64,000 bases of DNA from Fibrobacter sp. UBA4297. Lineage in GTDB: Bacteria; Fibrobacterota; Fibrobacteria; Fibrobacterales; Fibrobacteraceae. Position 1 is the stretch's first letter; each line of letters opens with the position of its first letter. A model generated the notes under the pieces. The model did not search any database. It was not told the DNA's origin and saw nothing but the letters and a program-made list of their open reading frames with translations. Location of the stretch: NCBI RefSeq assembly GCF_002394865.1, contig NZ_DGUZ01000018.1, forward strand, positions 124,001 through 188,000. The letters are read 5' to 3'. A program made the translations under genes and the position numbers. Below, piece by piece: positions 27,558 through 35,700 of this stretch.

Positions 27558-28616
27558 ATGTACGTAGAATTAAAAAACATCAACAAGCATTTTGGCAATT
27601 TCAAGGCATCAGACAACGTTTCTTTCGGCATCGAAAAAGGCAAACTCATCGGCCTCCTGGGTCCGAGCGGTTCCGGAAAGACGACCATACTCCGCATGAT
27701 CGCAGGACTTGAAAATCCCGATAGCGGAGAAATAATCATCGACGGGAAAGTCATCAACAACGTCCCAGCAAGCAAGCGCGGCATCGGCTTTGTATTCCAA
27801 AGCTATGCGCTATTCCGCTACATGACCGTTTTCGAAAACATTGCATTTGGCCTTCGCGTGCTCAAGAAATCCGAAAACGAAATCAAGGAACGCGTCGCCG
27901 AATTGGTAAAACTCATCGGCCTTGAAGGTCTCGAAAACCGCTACCCGAGCCAACTTTCGGGCGGCCAGCGCCAACGTGTCGCATTTGCACGCGCCCTCGC
28001 GCCAAATCCACAATTACTTTTGCTTGACGAGCCATTCGCCGCCATCGATGCGAAAGTCCGCCAAGAACTGCGCCACTGGCTCAAGGAGATGATTGCAAAG
28101 CTCGGTGTCACAAGTATTTTCGTGACCCATGACCAGGACGAAGCCATCGAAGTCGCCGACGAAATCATCATCACAAACAAAGGACGCATCGATCAAATTG
28201 GCAAGCCACTAGAAGTTTACAGCAAGCCCAAAACCGCTTTTGTAGCCTCGTTCTTTGGACAACCAAGCATTTTTAAAGATTACAACAAGTTCCACAGCTT
28301 TGACACAATCCCGAATGTTGACCAAGCGATAGTCCGCCCTGAATTTGTCAAGGTCACCAAGAAAAACGAAGTTCAAAAATTCAAGAATTCTGCCGAAGAA
28401 GGTGTCGTGACAGACGTCGCATTCCGCGGGAGTGGCATCGAAATCACAGTACTCGTCAACGGAGAAACTCTTACCGCGCGCCGCTCTTTCGACGAGCCTA
28501 GTATTTCCGTTGGCGAAAAAGTCGATGTATTCATTTACCGTCTCTTTGTGACCGTAGGCAACTACGCGTTCTTACTCGATAACAAATCTATTCGCGAACC
28601 AATCGTCGTCATTTAG
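27558..28616 (+). CDS. cysA: Sulfate ABC transporter ATP-binding protein
   Basis: The 352-residue protein has Walker A GPSGSGKTT, the Q loop in FVFQSYALF, signature LSGGQRQRVAFARAL, Walker B LLLLDEPFAAID and the switch His in FVTHDQDEA. A C-terminal TOBE-like regulatory domain (about 240-350) follows. It powers sulfate import through CysUW. The gene ends with a strong terminator at 28643-28668, closing the cysUWA operon. Confidence 0.95.
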   Translation: MYVELKNINKHFGNFKASDNVSFGIEKGKLIGLLGPSGSGKTTILRMIAGLENPDSGEIIIDGKVINNVPASKRGIGFVFQSYALFRYMTVFENIAFGLRVLKKSENEIKERVAELVKLIGLEGLENRYPSQLSGGQRQRVAFARALAPNPQLLLLDEPFAAIDAKVRQELRHWLKEMIAKLGVTSIFVTHDQDEAIEVADEIIITNKGRIDQIGKPLEVYSKPKTAFVASFFGQPSIFKDYNKFHSFDTIPNVDQAIVRPEFVKVTKKNEVQKFKNSAEEGVVTDVAFRGSGIEITVLVNGETLTARRSFDEPSISVGEKVDVFIYRLFVTVGNYAFLLDNKSIREPIVVI

Positions 28617-28642
28617 CAATCCAAAACAACCAAAAACACAAG

Positions 28643-28670
28643 ACGCTCCGATTTTTTTCGGAGCGTTACT
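28643..28670. terminator. Terminator between cysA and the HD-domain gene
   Basis: ACGCTCCGA (28643-28651) and TCGGAGCGT (28658-28666) form a perfect 9-bp stem with T-rich loop. It can serve cysA and, with weaker flanks, the convergent gene. Confidence 0.8.
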
Positions 28671-28725
28671 TGCCAAGACTTTTCAGTACAGCGGCTTTCC
28701 ACTTTGGGCGTTGAAGGCGTAAAAA

Positions 28726-29289
28726 TCACGGCCTGAAAGTCTTCAGCGCAGCAATCGTGCGGGAGATGAGGTCGTTCAGTTCCCAGCCGAGCAAGTTTGC
28801 GCCGCGTTCAATCACTTCGCGGGAGCACCCTGCCGCAAATTTCGGGGACTTGTACTTTTTCAAGACCGATTTCAGTTCCAAATCCTGTACGCTTTTGGAC
28901 GGACGCATCAGCACAACAGCGCCAATAAGACCCGTGAGTTCATCAACGGCATAAAGCACTTTTTCCATTTCGTGTTCCGGCTTGACATCCACCGTGATAG
29001 ACCAGCCATGGCTCGTTGTCGCGTGAATCAGCTCTTCCGAAAGGCCCGCCTCTTGCATCAATTCGCGTTCCTTGATGCAATGCTGTTCCGGCCACAATTC
29101 AAAATCAAGGTCGTGCAAGAGACCGACAATTCCCCAGAATTCTTCGTCTTCGCCGTAACCGAGTTCACGAGCAAAGTAACGCATCGTATTTTCTACGATT
29201 TCGCCATGTTCAAGGTGGAACGGATCCTTATTGTATTTCTTAAGGAGTTCAAGCGCTCCTTCGCGTGTAATATTTGCTGATAATGCCAT
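28726..29289 (-). CDS. HD-domain phosphohydrolase-like protein
   Basis: The 187-residue protein has a clear HD motif: His in HLEHGEIVENTM, GLLHDLDFELWPEQH and a later HATTSHGW, then Asp in YAVDELTG. This matches single-domain HD hydrolases of the YedJ or HDIG-like small class. Substrate unknown. It is transcribed against the sulfur genes and does not carry the sulfur-type promoter, so I do not link it to the island. Confidence 0.8.
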   Translation of the reverse strand: MALSANITREGALELLKKYNKDPFHLEHGEIVENTMRYFARELGYGEDEEFWGIVGLLHDLDFELWPEQHCIKERELMQEAGLSEELIHATTSHGWSITVDVKPEHEMEKVLYAVDELTGLIGAVVLMRPSKSVQDLELKSVLKKYKSPKFAAGCSREVIERGANLLGWELNDLISRTIAALKTFRP

Positions 29290-29434
29290 GGCTCAAAATA
29301 TAAGAATTTTATGGGGATGATTGACAGCATTCGCCCACGGATTTTTGCGCGTCATAAAGCAAAATGCGGCGTGCTATAAATTTTTCTAATTACTGATAAT
29401 TGCTTATTTCGATAGACACCCCGCGTATGCCAAA

Positions 29435-29507
29435 TTACTAATAAATTAATTCTATTATACACAATATTAATTAAGTATTGGACAAGGTAATAGTTACGTT
29501 CTATATT
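29435..29507 (+). promoter_or_regulatory. Sulfur-regulon promoter of metY
   Basis: AGTATTGGACA with TTGGAC at 29478-29483, an 18-bp spacer and TATATT at 29502-29507. The upstream 20-bp element (29435-29454) is shared with the sulfite reductase promoter at the same distance. The remaining spacer 29290-29434 shows nothing else. Confidence 0.75.
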
Positions 29508-29566
29508 TTCGTCGTACAAATAGAATTATTCAAGAGCAAATCTTTTGCTAAAGAGGTGTTTTTAAA

Positions 29567-30922
29567 ATGACAAAGAATACATCAAAAAAGAAAATTGAAT
29601 CTGCAAAGAATACCGCTAACGTTACCGATCCGAGCACATGGAATTTTGCAACAAAGTGTTTACAGGCGGGTTGGAAGCCCAAGATTGGCGAACCACGCGT
29701 ACTCCCGATTTTCCAATCTACGACTTACAAGTACGAAGATGTTGACGAAGTGGAACGCCTCTTTGCACTCAAGCAATCAGGCAACAAATACACCCGCACA
29801 GGGAACCCGACCGTAGCGGCATTTGAAAGCAAGATTACGGAACTCGAAGGCGGCGTGGGTGCAGTCGCAACAGCATCGGGGCAAGCCGCAGTCCTCCTTG
29901 CGATTTCGAACCTCGTGAAAGCAGGCGACCACATCGTTGCTAGCAAAAACATTTACGGCGGCAGCTACACATTACTCAGCGTAAGACTTTCCAAGCTCGG
30001 CATTGAAACGACTTTCATTGACCCGGAAGATTCCATCGCAGAACTCCGCAAAGCATTCCGCCCGAACACCAAGCTCATTTTCGGCGAAACAATCGGCAAC
30101 CCCGCCTTGGGCATTTTGGACTTTGAAAAGTTCTCCAAGCTCGCCAAGGAATTTGACGTTCCGTTCCTCGTTGATAACACGCTCGCAACGCCATTTCTCG
30201 TGAAACCTTTGAAACTCGGCGCAAACGTTGTCATTCATTCCGCCACAAAGTACATCGACGGTCACGCCGTTGCGCTCGGTGGTGTCGTCATTGACGGTGG
30301 CAATTACAACTGGGAAAACGGTAAGTTCCCAGACCTCGTGGAACCGGATGCGCAATACGCAAACACCTCCTATACTCAAAAATTTGGACGTGCCGCATTT
30401 ATCGCAAAGGCTCGCGCTCAATTCTTGCGCGATTATGGCGCCGCATTAAGCCCGTTCAACGCATTCCTTTTGAATTTGGGCCTTGAAACGCTCCATTTGC
30501 GAATGCCACAGCACAGTAACAACGCACTCGCATTGGCTGAATTTTTGTCCAAGCACCCCGCCGTGAATTGGGTCAGCTATCCGGGACTCAAATCTAGCCC
30601 ATATTTCAAGCGCATCCGCAAATACTTTGATTATCAAGGCGGCAGCGGCGTACTCACATTCGGCCTCAAGGGTGGCAGAGCTGCCATCCGCTCGTTTGTC
30701 AAAGCTTTGAAAGTCGCAGCACTCGTCGTACACGTTGGCGACGCCCGCACAAGCGTTTTGCACCCGGCAACAAGCACTCATTCGCAGCTTTCGCCGAAGG
30801 ACAGACTCGCCGCAGGCATCCCCGAAGACATGATTCGCGTATCCGTGGGCATTGAAGACCCGCGCGACATCATCGCTGACTTTGAACAAGCTATTGCAGC
30901 AAGCACCAAAGGCGGTAAGTAA
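29567..30922 (+). CDS. metY: O-acetylhomoserine sulfhydrylase (aminocarboxypropyltransferase)
   Basis: The 451-residue protein belongs to the Cys/Met PLP enzyme family. It shows YTRTGNPTVAAFE, ATASGQAA, the PLP lysine in HSATKYIDGHA and the C-terminal VSVGIEDPRDI. The extra length compared with cystathionine gamma-synthase (about 390) is usual for MetY. It joins sulfide, or a protein thiocarboxylate, to O-acetylhomoserine to give homocysteine. An AAAGAGGT site precedes the ATG. The stop overlaps the next ATG (TAATG), so it is translationally coupled to a methyltransferase and then a cupin. Confidence 0.93.
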   Translation: MTKNTSKKKIESAKNTANVTDPSTWNFATKCLQAGWKPKIGEPRVLPIFQSTTYKYEDVDEVERLFALKQSGNKYTRTGNPTVAAFESKITELEGGVGAVATASGQAAVLLAISNLVKAGDHIVASKNIYGGSYTLLSVRLSKLGIETTFIDPEDSIAELRKAFRPNTKLIFGETIGNPALGILDFEKFSKLAKEFDVPFLVDNTLATPFLVKPLKLGANVVIHSATKYIDGHAVALGGVVIDGGNYNWENGKFPDLVEPDAQYANTSYTQKFGRAAFIAKARAQFLRDYGAALSPFNAFLLNLGLETLHLRMPQHSNNALALAEFLSKHPAVNWVSYPGLKSSPYFKRIRKYFDYQGGSGVLTFGLKGGRAAIRSFVKALKVAALVVHVGDARTSVLHPATSTHSQLSPKDRLAAGIPEDMIRVSVGIEDPRDIIADFEQAIAASTKGGK

Positions 30923-31878
30923 TGAGTATCGTTGTAGATGTCAATAAATACCTTGCTTTGAATGGTGCGACAAAGCGCATCAAAGATTACCTCTCTATTG
31001 AAGTTGCCGATCACGCCTACCTGCCGAAAACAGAAGACATTAAAAGCGACTGGGTCGCCTACATTGCAGCCCCCGCATTCAAGCTGATTCGCGAAAAATT
31101 GGGTCACGACATTGATTCATTCGTTTCCATCGGCACAGGCTCCGGCATTGACGTGTTGGCCGGCATTGAACTTTTGGGAGCAAAGCGCGTTGGCTTCACG
31201 GATTTGCAAAGAAGCGTTGTCGCCGCCGCTGCACAGAACGTTAGGAACAATTTAAAAAGCAACGACATTGAATTTGAATTTGGCGATGGCGATCTTTTGC
31301 AGCCGCTCAAAAACGGCAAGCGAAATTACGATGTGATTTACGAAAACCTCCCCAACGTGCCGCTCGCAAACAACACAAAGATTGAAGACAAACGCAATAG
31401 CGGCCATTACTTGGAAAAGCGCAAAGAAGCAATCCCCGAATTCGTTCACGAGCAAATGCTCGACTTGCATTACCTCGCGCTCAAGCAAGCTTGCAATTAC
31501 TTGGCAGAAAACGGCGCCGTCTATTCCACGCTCGGCGGGCGCGTTCCACTCAGCGCATTCATCAAACTCGGAGAACTGGCAGGATTCCATTCTGAAATTT
31601 TCACGTATTCTTGGAAAGTCCAAGCCGAGCCGGAAGATGTGATTTCGGGATACGCCGCGCAAGAAAAAGCTGGCCTCGGCCCTTTTAGATTCTACCGTGT
31701 CGAAGACTTGCAAAAAGCATTTGCAAACGTTTCCGTCAAAGATTCAGGCAGTCGCGCGTTTGAAATCGAAAAATCTCTAGACTCTGTAAAACTTTCTGCC
31801 ACCGCCGCATACGAAGCATTCAAAAAAGGCGAAGTCATCGGCCATACTGTCGCCGTGTTAAAATCAAGTTTAAAATAG
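30922..31878 (+). CDS. SAM-dependent methyltransferase resembling methionine S-methyltransferase
   Basis: The 318-residue protein has a Rossmann methyltransferase core: motif I SIGTGSGIDVLAGIELLGA (about 69-88), an acidic strand end in GFTDLQ, and the NPPY-like YENLPNVPL (about 138). Later blocks, GAVYSTLGGRVPLSAF and AAQEKAGLGPFRFYRVE, recall the layout of the catalytic domain of plant methionine S-methyltransferase and bacterial MmtN, which have a GGRP segment and a final hydrophobic-F-E-F/Y motif. This resemblance is from memory and not tested. It overlaps metY by one base and is followed after 7 bases by a DMSP-lyase-type cupin. A sulfonium product is therefore a reasonable hypothesis, not a fact. 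Confidence 0.6.
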   Translation: MSIVVDVNKYLALNGATKRIKDYLSIEVADHAYLPKTEDIKSDWVAYIAAPAFKLIREKLGHDIDSFVSIGTGSGIDVLAGIELLGAKRVGFTDLQRSVVAAAAQNVRNNLKSNDIEFEFGDGDLLQPLKNGKRNYDVIYENLPNVPLANNTKIEDKRNSGHYLEKRKEAIPEFVHEQMLDLHYLALKQACNYLAENGAVYSTLGGRVPLSAFIKLGELAGFHSEIFTYSWKVQAEPEDVISGYAAQEKAGLGPFRFYRVEDLQKAFANVSVKDSGSRAFEIEKSLDSVKLSATAAYEAFKKGEVIGHTVAVLKSSLK

Positions 31879-31885
31879 AGGTTCC

Positions 31886-32488
31886 ATGAAAAACGTTATC
31901 CACAATCTAATTGAAGAATCTCAAAAGTTCCTTTTCAAGAGAGCCAAAATAGACGACAAAATCGGGCTCGAAGCCGCCAATTTCGCAGTACGAGACATTC
32001 CAAAGCCTGTACGTAAATTTGAAAAAAGCGATTCGCCGCTAATCCGCTACATTGGAGAAGCCATCAAGCACGGGAACCCCGAAACCGCAGATTTGCTAAA
32101 AGCTTTGGAACCCGCCCTCCCCTATTTGCCGTGGAAATACAATTACGAGCCGCGCCCCGACATGCCTGATTTGGCCGATCAAATGGGATGGGGAGAAATT
32201 CTCGGTCCAGAAGCGCCCTATCACGACGAGCATTTTTGTTTCGGTTTTACGCTCCTAGGCAAAAACACCTTTTACCCCTCCCACTTGCACCCTGCCACAG
32301 AACTGTACGTCATTTTGTCCGGACACGCCATCTGGACATTGGACGGAATTTCAAAAGTACGCGGTCCTGGAGAGTTTGTACTGCACCCATCCAACCACAT
32401 ACACTCCATGCAAACCGAACACGAACCTATGCTCGCGCTCTACACGTGGAGCGGTAAAGACGTCAAAACGCTTTCAAAATATGTGTAA
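31886..32488 (+). CDS. Cupin of the DMSP-lyase (DddL/DddQ-like) superfamily
   Basis: The 200-residue protein has a helical N-terminal half (1-105) and a C-terminal cupin. Metal-binding motif 1 is FYPSHLHPATELYVILSG (His-x-His, Glu and Tyr), and motif 2 is GPGEFVLHPSNHIHSMQ. The His-x-His-x4-Glu-x-Tyr pattern and the length match the cupin DMSP lyases, which cleave a sulfonium to release dimethyl sulfide. The true substrate here is unknown; a rumen-type bacterium seldom meets DMSP. A GAGGT site precedes the ATG, and the gene is coupled to the methyltransferase and metY. Confidence 0.7.
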   Translation: MKNVIHNLIEESQKFLFKRAKIDDKIGLEAANFAVRDIPKPVRKFEKSDSPLIRYIGEAIKHGNPETADLLKALEPALPYLPWKYNYEPRPDMPDLADQMGWGEILGPEAPYHDEHFCFGFTLLGKNTFYPSHLHPATELYVILSGHAIWTLDGISKVRGPGEFVLHPSNHIHSMQTEHEPMLALYTWSGKDVKTLSKYV

Positions 32489-32516
32489 AAAAATTACACT
32501 TTTTCTTAGCGCTAGA

Positions 32517-32562
32517 TATCAAAATTTTCAATAACACTTTTGATAATTTCTTTTTGTACCTT
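32517..32562 (+). promoter_or_regulatory. Second copy of the TATCAAAA...TTTTGATA element
   Basis: TATCAAAA (32517-32524) and TTTTGATA (32538-32545) form a perfect inverted repeat around CAATAACAC; TGTACCTT follows. It matches the element at 17622-17667 in word order and spacing to within one base. Confidence 0.5.
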
Positions 32563-32611
32563 GCTTTACGAGATGGAGAATAAGTCAAACCCATAACAAA
32601 AAGGATACAAC

Positions 32612-33163
32612 ATGTACTCTACTCACTATATGGATCTGCTGATGCAGAATTCTCCCTGGAACCTGATTCTCTTCATGGCAATCCCCGTCATTCTCGCAGA
32701 GACCATCGCCATCACGGAATTGTTCCTGCTCAAATCGCCAAATGCGCACCCGACACTCTCCAAAGTGAATCGCACCGCGGGGATTCTTGCAGGGGTCGCA
32801 TTCGTTGGAATCATAATCTATTTCATTCCAAACGTCATTATACCGCTCGCATCGGCAGGAGAATTCAGAACATGGATTGATGTCGTCGCAATATTCTCTT
32901 ACATCCTTGCGGGCATTCCGATGATATTGCTTGCACTTTTGAACTTGAAACTTTTATTCCGCAAAGTTGTTGAGCAGAAAAGAACGACATACGCTATTCT
33001 TCTACTCGCCGCATTTCTCGTGCTTTCTCACATTGCCATGATCTTCGGGATGGTTGACCCGGGAATTGCAGGCTACAAGCCCAAGGCGAAGGCAGTTTCC
33101 GAGGTTCAACCCCCTGCACACCACATGGATTCAATGCACGAAGGTCACCACCATCACCATTGA
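32612..33163 (+). CDS. Membrane protein with a His-rich C-terminal tail
   Basis: The 183-residue protein has four or five hydrophobic segments (about 15-35, 52-72, 80-100, 105-125, 132-155). The tail HHMDSMHEGHHHHH looks able to bind metal. I recall similar small membrane proteins annotated only as domains of unknown function. The ATG follows AAAAAGGATACAAC. It is probably transcribed from its own promoter at the inverted-repeat element upstream. A link to sulfur or metal handling is inference from position only. Confidence 0.7.
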   Translation: MYSTHYMDLLMQNSPWNLILFMAIPVILAETIAITELFLLKSPNAHPTLSKVNRTAGILAGVAFVGIIIYFIPNVIIPLASAGEFRTWIDVVAIFSYILAGIPMILLALLNLKLLFRKVVEQKRTTYAILLLAAFLVLSHIAMIFGMVDPGIAGYKPKAKAVSEVQPPAHHMDSMHEGHHHHH

Positions 33164-33211
33164 GCATTCAATTTCTTGAATAACGCCCTTACAAGCCATA
33201 GCTTTTTTGTA

Positions 33212-33241
33212 TTAGCCAAGCATTAACTTGGCTTTTATATT
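33212..33241 (+). promoter_or_regulatory. bioB promoter overlapped by a 7-6-7 palindrome
   Basis: TTAGCC (33212-33217), an 18-bp spacer and TATATT (33236-33241). Between them AGCCAAG (33214-33220) and CTTGGCT (33227-33233) form a perfect inverted repeat with a 6-base spacer, covering the -35 and spacer. A repressor there would block transcription. It does not match the BirA operator or the BioR box as I know them. Confidence 0.6.
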
Positions 33242-33282
33242 TGTCACCAAAATTCAACAAGTTCAATGACGATAGTTTAAGA

Positions 33283-34272
33283 ATGACAATTACAGATTAT
33301 TTGACGAAAGATTGGGACGAAAGCAAAACCCTTACCCGCGAAGAATGTTTGCAAATTTTAAATTTTCCAGACAACCAGCTAGATTTGTTAATCGAAGCCG
33401 CATTTAAGTTGCGCACTAAATACAAAGGCAACCGTGTCAACATTCAGCTTTTGACAAATGTCCGTAGCGGCAACTGCACTCAAAATTGCGCCTATTGCGC
33501 CCAATCTCGCGATTCCGAAGCACCCATTGAAAAATACAAAAGTGTTTCGGACGACAAGCTCTACGGCGACAATAATCTTGTTGATGAATTTCACCTGTCT
33601 CGGCACTGCATCGGGCTTTCGGGCATGGGTTTTACAGACAAAGAAATTGAAGAACTCGCCGAACGCATTGCGCACATGAAGAAATCGGGCACGCACATTT
33701 GCTGTTCCATCGGATTCTTGACAGAACACCAAGCCCGCATTTTAAAGGCGGCGGGCCTTGACCGCATCAATCACAACCTGAATACGAGCCGCCGTTTTTA
33801 CCCCGAAATTTGCAGCACCCACACATACGAGCGACGCATCCAAAACATTCGCATGTTGCAGAGCATCGGCTTTGAAATTTGCTGCGGCGGCATCATTGGC
33901 ATGGGCGAATCAAAAGAAGACGTGGTCGATATGCTTTTTGACTTGGTCGCCATCAATCCAGAATCCGTCCCCATAAACTTTTTGTTGCCGGTCAAAGGCA
34001 CACGCCTCGCCAACCGCGACATTTCCGGGCTCACATTCGAATACGGCATCAAAATTCTTTGCCTTGCCCGCCTGTTGCTCCCGAAATCGGACATCCGTTG
34101 CGCCGCCGGCCGCGAAGTCTATTTCAAAGGACACGAAAAAGAACTCTTCAAAGTCGCCGATTCCATTTTCGCTTCGGGTTACCTCACCGAAGGCGGTCAA
34201 AGTCTGGAAGCTACATTCCGCCAAATCGAAAACGCAGGCTTCACATGGGCTGTAGAAAGCAAAGACGAATAA
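33283..34272 (+). CDS. bioB: Biotin synthase
   Basis: Start is the ATG at 33283: the longer frame from a TTG at 33241 begins inside the -10 box and cannot be transcribed. The protein has 329 residues. The radical-SAM cluster motif is CTQNCAYCAQS, followed by DRINHNLNTSRRFYPEICST and ICCGGIIGMGESKEDVVDM, all standard BioB blocks. It inserts sulfur into dethiobiotin, consuming an iron-sulfur cluster. No other biotin genes are near; a LysE-type exporter follows after 19 bases. Its location within the sulfur island may reflect its sulfur demand. Confidence 0.96.
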   Translation: MTITDYLTKDWDESKTLTREECLQILNFPDNQLDLLIEAAFKLRTKYKGNRVNIQLLTNVRSGNCTQNCAYCAQSRDSEAPIEKYKSVSDDKLYGDNNLVDEFHLSRHCIGLSGMGFTDKEIEELAERIAHMKKSGTHICCSIGFLTEHQARILKAAGLDRINHNLNTSRRFYPEICSTHTYERRIQNIRMLQSIGFEICCGGIIGMGESKEDVVDMLFDLVAINPESVPINFLLPVKGTRLANRDISGLTFEYGIKILCLARLLLPKSDIRCAAGREVYFKGHEKELFKVADSIFASGYLTEGGQSLEATFRQIENAGFTWAVESKDE

Positions 34273-34291
34273 TCATCGAACAGGTCGCTTA

Positions 34292-34888
34292 GTGTCACTA
34301 GAAATCGCACTTTCTTTTTTGCTTTATGCATTCGTCTCGGGAATTACACCGGGACCAGCGAACCTCTGTTCACTCTCAGTAGCGATGGGCAGCGGGAAAA
34401 GCGTCGCGATAAAGCAATGGTACGGACTTTTCACCGGATACACAATCGTCTCGCTAGCATCTGTTTTTATAGTTTATTTTATCAGTAGTGCATTTGAAAA
34501 TTTCATCCGGGTATTTGCTTTCGTCGGAGCAATTTACATTGCATATTTGGCAATCAGCCTTTTAATTCAAGCGTTCAAGCCACTCGAAGAAATCCGCAAC
34601 AGCCGCACAACCGGTAGTTTCCGCACAGGTCTTTTCGTGCAACTCACGAACGTTAAAATCATGGTGTTCTGCCTCACGGCAATCACAACCTACATCCTCC
34701 CCTACCACCATGATTTTTCGCACTTGCTGCTGTTCGGCATACTATTGCCGCTTACAGGCCCCATCTGCAATTTGGCGTGGCTTTTCGCAGGCGTTTTACT
34801 GCAAGGGCTTTTCAAAAAGCACCACAGAATTTTCTACACGCTCATGGGACTCTCGCTACTGTATTGCGCCATCGGGATTGTGAAGTGA
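34292..34888 (+). CDS. LysE/RhtB-family exporter
   Basis: The GTG at 34292 gives 198 residues. The family start is clear: LLYAFVSGITPGPANLCSLSVAMGSGKSVAIKQWYGLFTGY, with the conserved PGP in the first helix. Six hydrophobic segments follow, the usual topology. The family exports amino acids such as lysine, threonine or cysteine derivatives; the substrate cannot be read here. It shares the bioB transcript. Confidence 0.85.
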   Translation: MSLEIALSFLLYAFVSGITPGPANLCSLSVAMGSGKSVAIKQWYGLFTGYTIVSLASVFIVYFISSAFENFIRVFAFVGAIYIAYLAISLLIQAFKPLEEIRNSRTTGSFRTGLFVQLTNVKIMVFCLTAITTYILPYHHDFSHLLLFGILLPLTGPICNLAWLFAGVLLQGLFKKHHRIFYTLMGLSLLYCAIGIVK

Positions 34889-34909
34889 GGAACTTTTCCC
34901 CTCATCTGT

Positions 34910-35150
34910 ATTCTACTTCATTTGAGAAAGTGCGTAAATGGGACATATATCAACATGACGAATTGCATTGTTATCTAATTCGTCCTTATATTCAAATTCG
35001 CCAAAATTTTCCAGTGAACACCGATACGCTTTTGTCAATTTTTTATCGCGCATCATCAGCCAAAGACTTTTCATTCCACCTTTCGTTCCTGCTTTTACCT
35101 CAATGGGGGTTACGCGAGCTTCGCTACCTAAAGGGAGCCCATTCGCACTA
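34910..35150 (-). pseudogene. C-terminal remnant of a DUF4143 ATP-binding protein
   Basis: The minus strand reads GLPLGSEARVTPIEVKAGTK, then GGMKSLWLMMRDKKL and, near the end, NNAIRHVDICPIYALSQMK and a stop at 34912-34914. This is the standard ending of the AAA-type ATPases with DUF4143 that are abundant in Fibrobacter. The upstream 300 residues are missing; the reading frame stops at the junction with the broken sbp copy near 35151. Confidence 0.65.
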
Positions 35151-35152
35151 GT

Positions 35153-35495
35153 ACGTGTCTTACGACCCGACGCGTGAATTCTATTCCAATTACAATCATA
35201 TTTTTATGAAGCATCGGAAAGAGGCGACCGGCAAGGATGTGAAAATTACGCAGTTTCATGGCGGTTCGGGCAAGCAGGCGCTTGAGGTAGTGAGCGGGCT
35301 TGAAGCGGATGTGGTCACGCTCGCGCTGGAATACGACGTGAACATTGTCCGTAACGCAGGGCTTATTGAAAACGGCTGGGTCAAGGATTACGAAATCGTG
35401 ATGCCGAGTGTGAGCGTTTTGGCGGTTGGGATAAAGCACAAGCCAAGCACTTTGCTGACGGCGCCATTTTTGACCAGATTTACGAGAAAAATTAA
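35153..35495 (+). pseudogene. sbp: Degenerate second copy of the sulfate-binding protein gene
   Basis: The sequence aligns with sbp from its mature start (VSYDPTRE) through EYDVNIV and ENGWVK. It then jumps about 118 codons to DYEIVMPSVSVLA, and again to GWDKAQAKHFADGAIFDQIY and a stop at 35493-35495, the last part in another frame. The signal peptide and ribosome site are missing. Both deletions end at short repeats (CAAGGA; GGCGG), and a terminator like that of sbp follows at 35546-35571. It is a tandemly or ectopically duplicated and decayed gene, fused at its left end to the DUF4143 remnant. Confidence 0.85.
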
Positions 35496-35545
35496 GCATT
35501 TCAAAGTGCAAATAAAATAACAAAATCCTAGTTATAGAAGCACCT

Positions 35546-35573
35546 CGTTCAATAGCTGAGCGAGTTTTTTATA
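35546..35573 (+). terminator. Terminator after the sbp pseudogene
   Basis: CTCG and CGAG arms around TTCAATAGCTGAG, followed by six Ts; a decayed relative of the terminator after intact sbp. Confidence 0.6.
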
Positions 35574-35631
35574 GCAACCAAAAACCTCTTTCCTATAGAA
35601 AATACCTATTAAAAGCCATATAAAATTAGTA

Positions 35632-35661
35632 TTGGACATTTACGCTTTTGCGTTCTATTTT
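35632..35661 (+). promoter_or_regulatory. Sulfur-regulon promoter of the second sulfhydrylase gene
   Basis: AGTATTGGACA with TTGGAC at 35632-35637, an 18-bp spacer and TATTTT at 35656-35661, the only member whose -10 departs from TATATT. Confidence 0.7.
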
Positions 35662-35700
35662 TACCCACAAAATTTATAGGATTATGTACGGAGAACCCGA

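Noticed and set aside
33212..33241. BirA-type biotin operator
   Set aside because: The palindrome AGCCAAG-N6-CTTGGCT does not contain the TGTAAACC half-site; reported as a candidate new operator instead.
33241..34272. bioB starting at the TTG at 33241
   Set aside because: That codon begins inside the -10 box, so it cannot be on the transcript; the ATG at 33283 is used.
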